The notes under the pieces were generated by a model that worked only from the letters and a program-made list of their open reading frames with translations, was not told the origin of the DNA and searched no databases. From contig VBIQ01000004.1 in assembly GCA_005880985.1 (NCBI GenBank), positions 359,275 through 423,274 on the forward strand: DNA of 64,000 bases. Reading direction: 5' to 3'. Both the position numbers and the translations under genes were made by a program. Of this stretch, positions 53,407 to 61,271 are shown in pieces. This DNA comes from Chloroflexota bacterium. GTDB lineage: Bacteria; Chloroflexota; Dormibacteria; Aeolococcales; Aeolococcaceae. Positions within the stretch are counted from its first letter, which is position 1, and the number at the start of each line of letters is the position of its first letter.

Positions 53407-55058
53407 TCCGCTTCGACAGACGCCGCCGGGTGTTGCTCGCCGCCGCCGCGCTGGCGCTGCCGGCGCTGGCCTCCGCGGCGGCGATGAGTCCGCATGGCGC
53501 CCGGGCCGATCTTGTGGGAGGCGCCGGCGGCCTCGACGTCTACAACGTGCAGGGCTCCGCCGCCGGCATCAACGTGACGGTGAAGTCGGGGTACTCCTTC
53601 GTGGCGCAGCCGGAGGGCATGGTGCCGCGCGCCCAGGCGGCGGTCGCGGACACCGCGTCGGCGGTGGCCAGCCCCGCCGACCCGGGCGACAGCGTCGACA
53701 GCCTCCCAGGCCTCGCCGTGCCCGTCGCGGCCGGCTGTATCATCCCGCCCCTGGCCAAGGGGGCGTCGCAGCTGCCGTCACCGTTCGGCGACGCCGCGGT
53801 GTCGGTGCTGAACTCGGTCAATCCGACATTGACGTATCAGTACGAGCACGCCTACGTGCAGTACCCGAACCCGGACCCCGCTCAGCAGGGAAAGCCGCAG
53901 ACGGCGGTGCTCGGCACCGATGCCAAGGTCAGCGATCCGTCGGGAACCGTGGGCGCCAACGCCACCACCGGCCGGGCTCACGCCGAGCCGGGCGCCGCCG
54001 ACGCCGAGGCGGGAGCGGGCGCCGGGGTGAGCTCGCTGCCCATCGGCCTGAATGTGGGGCGCATCAGCAGCACCGTTCAGGTACGCGGCACCGGCGGCAC
54101 CGCGCTCAGCGACGCCGTGACCACGCTGCACGACATCGATCTGACGCCGCCGCAGCTGAAGCTGCCGCCGGGGGTGTCGGCCCCGCTGCTCCACGTCGGC
54201 AGCCTGGTGGTCACCGCCCACAGCGAGCGCCGGGCCGGCGCTCCTCAGGCCACCGGCAGCACCGCAGTGGAGTACGCGGGTGTCACCTTCGCCGGGCAAT
54301 CGGCCAGGATCGACCACAACGGGGTGACCCTGCTCGGCCACCCGGCGGTCGCGCTACAGCAGCTCGCCGACGCCTTCAATCGGATGGTCGGGATGGCAAC
54401 GGGGGGCAGCGTCCCGCCGGCGCCGCCAGGGCTGCCGCTGCCGCCGCCGCCACCGGGGTACAGCTCGCCGGCGCCGCACATGTCGACACCGGTGGTGACC
54501 AACCAGGTGAGCCACGGTGGCGACGAGAACACCGCCGCCGTGGTCGGGTTGACCCTCACCTTCGCGTCACCGGTGCCGGTGCCCAGCGTGGCCGGGTTCC
54601 CGCCGAGCGGGTGCAGCCCGCCCAAGCCGCCCTCGGGACAGCCGGTGTCGGTGCAGCCCACTCCCGCCACCTACATCGTCACCCTCGGCAACGTCAGCAG
54701 CAGCGCCTACGGGCTGGCGCTGCCCCAGGCCGCATCGTTGAACACCGGGCTGGGATCTCTCGATCTCGGTTCGTCGGCCGGCCTGCCGCCGGGGCAGAGC
54801 ACTGATGCCGGTGGCGGCGGTGGGGCGGCGGTCGGCGGAACCGTCGCCGGCGGCGCATCCAGCGGCACGCCGCAGCACAGCGGGCTGCTCCACTACCTGC
54901 TCGACGACGCGCTGCTCAGCCGTCCGGTGGTGGTGTCGCTGGCCAGCATCCTCGAGCTGCTGCTGCTGCTGACACTGTGGGCCAGCTACCGCGCCACCCT
55001 CGCCCCGCGCATCGGCGCCGAGGCTTCCGCGTCGGCAAGCGCGATGGACCTGGTCTGA
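53403..55058 (+). CDS. Exported protein of unknown function with C-terminal membrane anchor
   Basis: A 551-residue protein I do not recognise. It begins with a Sec-type signal: basic R-R-R-R (6-9), hydrophobic Ala/Leu core (10-27) and an A-R-A cleavage candidate near 33-35. The exported part is rich in Ala, Gly, Pro and Ser, has a Pro-rich run near 339-358, few charged residues and three or four Cys (one in G-C-I-I-P near 112, two around residue 400). A hydrophobic helix near 507-527, followed by basic residues, would anchor the C terminus. ATG 53403 overlaps the livF stop by 4 bases and the solute-binding protein gene follows 21 bases on, so it is very probably an outer-face part of the transporter. 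Cell-wall spacer, receptor or co-binding protein are options. Confidence 0.8.
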   Translation: MIRFDRRRRVLLAAAALALPALASAAAMSPHGARADLVGGAGGLDVYNVQGSAAGINVTVKSGYSFVAQPEGMVPRAQAAVADTASAVASPADPGDSVDSLPGLAVPVAAGCIIPPLAKGASQLPSPFGDAAVSVLNSVNPTLTYQYEHAYVQYPNPDPAQQGKPQTAVLGTDAKVSDPSGTVGANATTGRAHAEPGAADAEAGAGAGVSSLPIGLNVGRISSTVQVRGTGGTALSDAVTTLHDIDLTPPQLKLPPGVSAPLLHVGSLVVTAHSERRAGAPQATGSTAVEYAGVTFAGQSARIDHNGVTLLGHPAVALQQLADAFNRMVGMATGGSVPPAPPGLPLPPPPPGYSSPAPHMSTPVVTNQVSHGGDENTAAVVGLTLTFASPVPVPSVAGFPPSGCSPPKPPSGQPVSVQPTPATYIVTLGNVSSSAYGLALPQAASLNTGLGSLDLGSSAGLPPGQSTDAGGGGGAAVGGTVAGGASSGTPQHSGLLHYLLDDALLSRPVVVSLASILELLLLLTLWASYRATLAPRIGAEASASASAMDLV

Positions 55059-55079
55059 TACGGAGACCCTGAGCAGGCC

Positions 55080-56486
55080 ATGACCCTGGATCGCGACCGC
55101 CAGTTCACCGTGATGCTGGCCATCACCGTGGTGCTCACCCTGGTCTTCGCGGGGTTGGTGGTGGCCGACCTCACCCACACCCATCAGAGCGTCCAGACCA
55201 GTGCCAGCGGTGGCGCCGCGGTCAATCCCGGTGGGACCGCTGCCCCGGCAGGTCCTCAGGCCACCGCCGCGCCGGGTGCCAACGGAACCGTCGCCGGCCG
55301 CAGCGCCACGTCCGCCGCACCGGGCGCGAAAGCCGGCGTCTCGGTGCGCGCAGGTGGCGGCGCCGCGGTCGCCGACACCGGCCATGGCAACGGCCAGATC
55401 CTGCTCGGGTCCATCGTCACCACCAGCGGACCGGGGCGGTCGATCCCCATGGCCCACGCCATCCTCTCCTGGGTGCGTTCCATCAACCAGGCGGGTGGCA
55501 TCAACGGCAACCGCATCAACCTCGACATGCGCGACGACGGCGGCAACCCCGACACCGGCGCCGGCGAGTACCGCCAGTTCGCCGAGGGAGAGAAGGTCTT
55601 CGCGGTGCTGGGCGAGTGCGCGCCGGTGACCGACAGCAACCAGGTGACGTATGTCAACCAGACGCACCTGATCCTCGTCGGTGAGTGCCAGTCATCGCCC
55701 CCCGCATATCAGAGCCCCTACATCTTCGTAACCGGACCAACCCCCTTCCAGAACGGCCAGCTGGGCGCCAAGCTGATGCTCACCACCCAGAACTGGCCGC
55801 GCAGCGGCGGCAAGGTCGCCGAGATCTGCCTCGACGAGGCGGCGGTCCAGTCGACCTGTGACGGCGTCCACAACTACTACGGCTCCGGAGCCCTCTATGG
55901 CGGGGCACCGATCATGGAGTCGATCGCCGCCAACGACTATGCCGATGTCATCGCCAAGCTCCGCAGCGCCGGTATCGACCACGTACACCTCGTCATCGAT
56001 CCGGGAAGCCTGCAGCGCTACCTCTACGCGGCGCAGCAGCAGCAGTTCTTCGTCCAAGTGATGAACAACCTGGTCACCGACGACGGCGTCGCCGCCAACC
56101 CCCAGTGGGCCCAGGCGGCCAACAACATGTTCCAGGGCACGCCCTGGACGCCGCTCAATCACACCGACACTCCCGGCATGCAGCGGCTCGCCCACACGGT
56201 GCAGACCTACTATCCCGACGACCGGATCGACCTGTACTCGCAGACGGGATGGGCCAACTGCCTGCTGATGGAGCACGCGCTGCAGCTGATGGGGCCGAAC
56301 ATCTCCAAGCAGAGCCTGCTCGACACCCTCTACTCGATCCACAACTGGGACACTGGACTGGGCCCGGTGGAGAACTATTCACCCCAGAACCACACCGGCC
56401 AGGTGGAGAACTGGCTGATGCAGCTCCACAATTCCGGCAGCTCGAACTGGCATCTCGATGAGGTGCACGGGCAGATCGGCCTGTAG
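55080..56486 (+). CDS. Membrane-anchored Liv-type solute-binding protein
   Basis: A 468-residue periplasmic-binding-protein-like protein for the transporter upstream. Residues 12-32 form an uncleaved-looking membrane anchor, without a lipobox Cys; 35-100 are an Ala/Gly/Pro/Thr-rich spacer; from about 103 a type I binding fold begins (G-S-I-V-T-T-S-G-P-G near 110-119, and I-N-Q-A-G-G-I-N-G-N near 136-145, both LivK-like). Position at the end of the liv operon supports the role. Ordinary Gram-positive binding proteins are lipoproteins, so a helix anchor with spacer is unusual. The ligand is unknown. Confidence 0.85.
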   Translation: MTLDRDRQFTVMLAITVVLTLVFAGLVVADLTHTHQSVQTSASGGAAVNPGGTAAPAGPQATAAPGANGTVAGRSATSAAPGAKAGVSVRAGGGAAVADTGHGNGQILLGSIVTTSGPGRSIPMAHAILSWVRSINQAGGINGNRINLDMRDDGGNPDTGAGEYRQFAEGEKVFAVLGECAPVTDSNQVTYVNQTHLILVGECQSSPPAYQSPYIFVTGPTPFQNGQLGAKLMLTTQNWPRSGGKVAEICLDEAAVQSTCDGVHNYYGSGALYGGAPIMESIAANDYADVIAKLRSAGIDHVHLVIDPGSLQRYLYAAQQQQFFVQVMNNLVTDDGVAANPQWAQAANNMFQGTPWTPLNHTDTPGMQRLAHTVQTYYPDDRIDLYSQTGWANCLLMEHALQLMGPNISKQSLLDTLYSIHNWDTGLGPVENYSPQNHTGQVENWLMQLHNSGSSNWHLDEVHGQIGL

Positions 56487-56516
56487 CCGCACCGGATCGG
56501 GGCGCTGTGATGGACG

Positions 56517-56544
56517 TCACAGCAGACTCTGAGCAGATTCCCAG
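56517..56544 (+). promoter_or_regulatory. Operator site 1: three 11-base-spaced repeats before the response regulator
   Basis: TCACAG (56517), TCTGAG (56528) and TCCCAG (56539) follow each other with exactly 11 bases between starts, one helical turn, as expected for OmpR/PhoB-family dimers binding direct repeats. The site ends 22 bases before GTG 56567. Two further copies of this layout lie at 58784 and 59377. Autoregulation by the adjacent response regulator is inferred. Confidence 0.65.
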
Positions 56545-56566
56545 GGTTGGCGGGCACCATAGAGCC

Positions 56567-57265
<699 letters not shown>

Positions 57266-57274
57266 GCCGCGGCC

Positions 57275-58747
57275 ATGTCGCTCCAGTTGCGCCTGCTGAT
57301 CACCCTGGTACCACTGTTCATCGCCGGGCTGGTCGCCGCCGACGTCGGCACCCACGCCGCCTTGCAGTCGTATCTCCTCTCTCGCCTCGACGATCAGCTG
57401 CTCAGCGGCCACCCCGCGGTGGAGGAGGCGCTCGAGCGCGGCAGCGCCGGTGGCGGCCCGGGCGGTCCCGGGGGTCAGCCGGTGTCGACCTCGCTGCCCA
57501 CCGGAACCTACGGAGAGCTGCTGACCACCGACGGCGCGGTGGTGAACAGCGGCGTGGTGGGCTTCGGCCCCCAGGGCGCTCCCAGCTCGACCACGCATCC
57601 GGTCCTTCCCAGCAGCCTCCACCCGGGGACCGCCGAATCGCCCGTCTACATCACCGTCAACGGCACCGGCACCGTCAACCGCTACCGCGCCTACGTCGAG
57701 ACCGCCAGCAATGGCGACATCCTCGTCCTGGCCGCACCGCTCGACGACATCGACTCGATCCTGGCCCGCCTCACCTATCTGGAGATCGGGGTGACCGGGG
57801 GAGTCACTCTCATCGTCGTCCTGGCGAGCTGGCTCGTCGTCCGCAAGGGGCTTCGTCCGCTGGAACGCATGGGCCGGACGGCCCGGTCGATCGTGGCCAG
57901 CGACCTGAGCAAGCGGGTGACACCCGCGAACGAGAAAACCGAGGTCGGACGTCTGGGCCTGGCGCTCAACACCATGCTCGCCCAGCTGGAAGCGGCGTTT
58001 GCCGAGCGGGCCGCGAACGAGCAACGGCTGCGCCACTTCGTCTCCGACGCGTCCCACGAGCTGCGCACGCCGCTCACCTCGATGCGCGGCTACGCGGAGC
58101 TGCTGCGCCACAACCCGGACATGGACCGGGAGGACATCGTCCTGGCGATGCGCCGCCTCGAGGACGAATCGAAGCGGATGGGCATCCTCGTCGACGACCT
58201 GCTGCTGCTGGCGCGGCTCGACCAGGGCAGGCCGCTCGACCATGGCCCGGTCGATCTGGAGGCATTGGTGGTCGACGCCTGCGCCGACGCTCGCGCCGTC
58301 GCTCCCGGCCGGACGATCAGCTCGCGCGTCAGCGCGCCGTTGGTGTTGGATGGAGACGAGCTGCGTCTGCGCCAGGCGCTCGCCAACCTGATGCGGAACG
58401 CGGTCGTGCACACGCCGGTCGGCACCCCGATCGATGTCGAGCTGCACGCCGACGGCGTGCATGCGGTGCTGGAGGTGATCGATCACGGATCGGGCATCCC
58501 GGCGGGACACGCCGATCGGATCTTCGAGCGTTTCCACCGCGCCAACCCGGAACGCAGCGGCGATCAGGGTGGCAGCGGCCTGGGTCTCAGCATCGCCGCC
58601 GCCATCGTCGCCGCCCACGGTGGGCGGCTCACGGTTGGAGAGACCCCTGGCGGAGGCGCGACCTTCCGTGTCGAGCTCCCCCTTCCCGCCGCGCCGCCTG
58701 CCGCGACGAGTCGGGCGGGCGATTCGGTCGAGGTCCGGCGCAGCTAG
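57275..58747 (+). CDS. Sensor histidine kinase (MprB-like)
   Basis: A 490-residue membrane kinase. Order: membrane helix (5-28), extracellular sensor region (29-165) with a Gly/Pro-rich stretch near 54-70, second membrane helix (168-190), HAMP linker, HisKA domain with phospho-His near 262 in S-D-A-S-H-E-L-R-T-P, and an ATPase domain with N-A-V near 374, D-H-G-S-G-I-P near 403 and G-S-G-L-G-L-S near 432. All catalytic boxes are intact. It is 9 bases from the regulator gene, so they are a cognate pair. The stimulus would be extracytoplasmic. Confidence 0.92.
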   Translation: MSLQLRLLITLVPLFIAGLVAADVGTHAALQSYLLSRLDDQLLSGHPAVEEALERGSAGGGPGGPGGQPVSTSLPTGTYGELLTTDGAVVNSGVVGFGPQGAPSSTTHPVLPSSLHPGTAESPVYITVNGTGTVNRYRAYVETASNGDILVLAAPLDDIDSILARLTYLEIGVTGGVTLIVVLASWLVVRKGLRPLERMGRTARSIVASDLSKRVTPANEKTEVGRLGLALNTMLAQLEAAFAERAANEQRLRHFVSDASHELRTPLTSMRGYAELLRHNPDMDREDIVLAMRRLEDESKRMGILVDDLLLLARLDQGRPLDHGPVDLEALVVDACADARAVAPGRTISSRVSAPLVLDGDELRLRQALANLMRNAVVHTPVGTPIDVELHADGVHAVLEVIDHGSGIPAGHADRIFERFHRANPERSGDQGGSGLGLSIAAAIVAAHGGRLTVGETPGGGATFRVELPLPAAPPAATSRAGDSVEVRRS

Positions 58748-58783
58748 CGCCGCGGCTCGGGCCGACCCGGCGCCGCGGCGGAC

Positions 58784-58811
58784 TCTCAGTGACCTCTGAG
58801 GACTCGCCCGG
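58784..58811 (+). promoter_or_regulatory. Operator site 2: 11-base-spaced repeats before the small membrane protein
   Basis: TCTCAG (58784), TCTGAG (58795) and GCCCGG (58806) are spaced by 11 bases; the third repeat is weaker than in sites 1 and 3. TCTGAG-N6-CCCGGGG matches the TCTGAG-N6-CCCAGGG core of the other two sites. It lies in the 220-base gap after the kinase gene. The rest of that gap holds a purine-rich tandem repeat and no other gene that I can support. Confidence 0.6.
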
Positions 58812-58932
58812 GGGATCCCGAGGCAGCGACCGCATGCTGACCGCATGGATCGGACAGCACGAGGCCACTGACATGTAGACGAAAGATTCACGACCAGAGT
58901 ACGCGCGATGTCCTTGGATGCAGGACAAGAAA

Positions 58933-58956
58933 GAAGACAAGAAGACAAGAAGACAA
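58933..58956 (+). repeat. Three tandem copies of GAAGACAA in a leader
   Basis: An exact 8-base unit, GAAGACAA, occurs three times in a row, directly before the ribosome site GGAG (58957-58960) of the small membrane protein. The stretch is purine-rich and far lower in GC than its surroundings. Copy-number change would alter leader length by 8 bases. Confidence 0.75.
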
Positions 58957-58967
58957 GGAGATACGCA

Positions 58968-59297
58968 ATGGACGACAACGACAACGGGATGACACCGCAA
59001 TGGAGATCACCGGAGCGACTCTCACGGCTGGGCGGACTCAGTCGTCGCGCCGCGGTGGGGGTCACGGCGCTGGGGTTGTTGGCCGGCGGCATGGCCGGCG
59101 GCTTCATCGTCAGCCAAGCGGCGACGTCGAGCTCCTCGTCAACGTCGTCGAACTCGAGCGGCACCGGGACGACCACACCGTCCACCACGCCGAGCTCCGG
59201 CACGTTCCACCCGAACGAGGATCCGACGCACGAAGCCGAGGAAAGCGCTCAGCGAGAGGCTCAGGAGAGCGCCGGGCAGGTCCCGACGGTTCCCTAG
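58968..59297 (+). CDS. Small membrane protein with Ser/Thr-rich stalk and acidic tail
   Basis: A 109-residue protein of unrecognised family. Residues 1-28 are cytoplasmic and polar, 30-50 form one Gly/Ala/Leu-rich membrane helix, 51-75 are a Ser/Thr/Gly stalk, and the tail carries a charged segment F-H-P-N-E-D-P-T-H-E-A followed by Glu/Gln/Ala-rich sequence to 109. N-in/C-out topology is expected. ATG 58968 has AAGGAG 7 bases upstream; an in-frame ATG at 58908 would read through the GAAGACAA repeats and has no good ribosome site. With operator site 2 upstream and the kinase and HtrA genes on either side, it may be a stress-induced modulator of one of them (inference). Confidence 0.72.
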   Translation: MDDNDNGMTPQWRSPERLSRLGGLSRRAAVGVTALGLLAGGMAGGFIVSQAATSSSSSTSSNSSGTGTTTPSTTPSSGTFHPNEDPTHEAEESAQREAQESAGQVPTVP

Positions 59298-59337
59298 GCC
59301 GCATCGCGGGAGGAAACCCTCGACAGATCACGCTGGG

Positions 59338-59357
59338 GGCCGGCTGCCGAGCCGGCC
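59338..59357. terminator. Perfect hairpin between small membrane protein and protease genes
   Basis: GGCCGGCT and AGCCGGCC form a perfect 8-base stem around GCCG, extended loosely by flanking GGGG/CCCCC runs. No T-tract follows. It lies 41 bases after the stop and 20 bases before operator site 3, a good place for a terminator that isolates the protease promoter. It could also be a regulatory stem. Confidence 0.5.
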
Positions 59358-59376
59358 TTCACCCCCAACCGCCGGC

Positions 59377-59404
59377 TCACAGCGATTTCTGAGGTTTCCC
59401 CCAG
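59377..59404 (+). promoter_or_regulatory. Operator site 3: three 11-base-spaced repeats before the protease
   Basis: TCACAG (59377), TCTGAG (59388) and CCCCAG (59399) are spaced by 11 bases. The first two repeats are identical to those of site 1, and TCTGAG-N6-CCCAGGG is shared exactly. It ends 35 bases before the protease start. Confidence 0.65.
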
Positions 59405-59438
59405 GGCGCTTTCAGCCGGCTCGCGCATCGTATGGGAC

Positions 59439-60689
59439 ATGAGCACGACCACCCCCACCCCGACACCGGCATCCTGGGAAGGCGAGGTCCACCCACCGGG
59501 CGACGCGTGGCCGCCCGGGCCCCAGTCCCAGGCAGAGCCGTCGCCGGCCGCCCGCGACCCGTGGACCCCTGGACCCGAGCCGACCCCGCGCCGCCGCCGG
59601 CGCCTGCCCCTGCCGCTGCTGCGGGCAACGGCCTGGCTGCTCGTCGCCGCGGTGGCGATCGCCGCGCTCGTCACCGCGGTCACCCGCAGTGGCACCTCGT
59701 CCGGGTCGCCGACCTCTGCCCCGCTCAGCGTCAACACCAGCCGGCTCCCCGCCGGTGCGCAGGGGACGGTCGCCGCCGTCGCCCAGGCGCTGATCCCATC
59801 GGTGGCGACCATCGTGGCCCACAGCGGGCTCGGCGGCGGCGGCACCGCTCTGGGCTCCGGGTTCGTCATCAGCAATTCCGGCGGCACCAGCTACCTGCTG
59901 ACCAACAACCACGTGGTCAGCGGCGCGAGCACGCTGCAGGCGGTGACCTCGAACGGCCGGACCTACCAGGCGACGCTCGTTGGCACCGATTCGGTCGATG
60001 ATCTCGCCGTCGTCTCCGTCCAGGACGGTCATCTTCCCCAGGTTACCTTCGGCAGCTCCTCAGCGCTCACCAGCGGCCAGGCGGTTGTCGCCATCGGCAG
60101 CCCACTGGGGAATCAGAACTCGGTGACATCGGGTGTCATCAGCGCTCTGCACCGGTCGATCACCGCGGGCAGCCAGCAGACCGGTGCCAGCGAGCGCCTC
60201 TCGGATGTGCTCCAGACCGACGCATCCATCAACGCGGGTAACAGCGGTGGGCCACTGGTCGATCTGGCGGGCCGGGTGATCGGCGTCAACGTGGCGACCT
60301 CGTCGGGCGGGACCAATGTCTCCTTCAGCATCCCCAGCGACCAGGCGCAGATCGTGGCCCAGGACCTCATCAACCACCGGACGGTGGAGCATCCCTATCT
60401 GGGAATCGGGTCTGTCACCGCGCTCGACGCCGCCGAGCAGGGCCGGTCCTTCGCCGGTCCGGGGGTCGAGGTGACGACGGTCGCGAGCGGCAGCGCCGCC
60501 GAGGCCGCCGGCCTCAAGACCGGCGACGTCATCGTCGGCATCGACGGGACCACCCTCGACGGTACCCATACCCTCGCCGGACTGGTCACCGCGCATCACG
60601 TCGGCGACACCATCCACCTGACCGTGCAGCGGGGTGGTCAGACCCTGACGCTGACCGCGACCCTGCAGGCGCGGCCCAATGGAAGCTGA
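59439..60689 (+). CDS. htrA: Membrane-anchored HtrA/PepD-like serine protease with PDZ domain
   Basis: A 416-residue S1C-family protease that degrades or refolds damaged exported proteins. Layout: Pro-rich cytoplasmic N terminus (1-50), basic R-R-R-R-R, one membrane helix (about 60-82), trypsin-like domain with His near 158 (T-N-N-H-V-V), Asp near 188 (D-D-L-A-V-V) and Ser near 269 (G-N-S-G-G-P-L), and one C-terminal PDZ domain (about 325-410). All catalytic residues are present. It follows the two-component genes as pepD follows mprAB in mycobacteria, and operator site 3 stands before it. ATG 59439 fits the operator position. A small acidic protein gene follows 3 bases later. Confidence 0.92.
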   Translation: MSTTTPTPTPASWEGEVHPPGDAWPPGPQSQAEPSPAARDPWTPGPEPTPRRRRRLPLPLLRATAWLLVAAVAIAALVTAVTRSGTSSGSPTSAPLSVNTSRLPAGAQGTVAAVAQALIPSVATIVAHSGLGGGGTALGSGFVISNSGGTSYLLTNNHVVSGASTLQAVTSNGRTYQATLVGTDSVDDLAVVSVQDGHLPQVTFGSSSALTSGQAVVAIGSPLGNQNSVTSGVISALHRSITAGSQQTGASERLSDVLQTDASINAGNSGGPLVDLAGRVIGVNVATSSGGTNVSFSIPSDQAQIVAQDLINHRTVEHPYLGIGSVTALDAAEQGRSFAGPGVEVTTVASGSAAEAAGLKTGDVIVGIDGTTLDGTHTLAGLVTAHHVGDTIHLTVQRGGQTLTLTATLQARPNGS

Positions 60690-60692
60690 GCA

Positions 60693-61100
60693 ATGAATCG
60701 ATTTCACAGCGTCGCGACCGAGGTCGCCTACGCCATCGTCATCCGCCATCGGCGCGACCGGCGGCAAGACCAGATTCGGCGCCCGATGAAGCTGCTCGAC
60801 GACCTGGTGGTGCAGCTCGAAGAGCTCCATCTCGCCGGCCGCAGCAGGGTGCCCAAGGACCTGCAGCCGGCGCTCGACCGCGTCAACGATGCGCTCCCCG
60901 AGGATCTCCGCGAGCGCTGGCGCACGGGCATCAGCATCGTCAACCTGGCCGATCAGGCCTTCGACCTGCAGGACCGGCTTCTCCAGCGCCTGGGTGTCGC
61001 GGCCGACGACGACGACGAGGACGACGATCGCGGTCCGCAATTCCCCAATCGCGGCGTGCGTCCCGGTCCCCTGGGGAACGGCGTCTGCCAGCTCGCGTAG
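60693..61100 (+). CDS. Hypothetical helical protein with acidic tail
   Basis: A 135-residue protein without a recognised family. Residues 1-100 are mostly helical by composition (charged Arg/Leu/Asp heptad-like stretches, V-V-Q-L-E-E-L-H near 41-48), residues 103-113 are a run of Asp and Glu, and the end is Pro/Gly-rich. It has no signal or membrane segment, so it is cytoplasmic. ATG 60693 is 3 bases after the protease stop, implying one transcript. A 171-base stretch follows before the next gene, in which I see only that gene's ribosome site. Confidence 0.65.
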   Translation: MNRFHSVATEVAYAIVIRHRRDRRQDQIRRPMKLLDDLVVQLEELHLAGRSRVPKDLQPALDRVNDALPEDLRERWRTGISIVNLADQAFDLQDRLLQRLGVAADDDDEDDDRGPQFPNRGVRPGPLGNGVCQLA

Positions 61101-61271
61101 CCGCGACGCCGCCTGCCTCCCGCGACGGGAAGCCGCGGCTCGACCTGGCGTCTCGCCATGCCGGGGGGCCGCTGCCGCCAAGCCGCGAAGGCGCCGATGT
61201 GCAAGATCCGGGAGATCTCGGCCGTCTCACCTTGATGGGAAGGGAGATCGGAAAGCGTCCGGGAGGCACCC

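Noticed and set aside
56507..56566. ATG 56507/56510 as start of the response regulator
   Set aside because: The extra residues are outside the receiver fold and the region contains the tripartite repeat shared with two noncoding sites.
58933..58956. CRISPR-like repeat
   Set aside because: The unit is 8 bases with no spacers and no cas genes are present.
58908..58967. Upstream ATG giving a 129-residue form of the small membrane protein
   Set aside because: It lacks a ribosome site and would translate the GAAGACAA repeat; ATG 58968 has AAGGAG at proper spacing. Kept only as an alternative.
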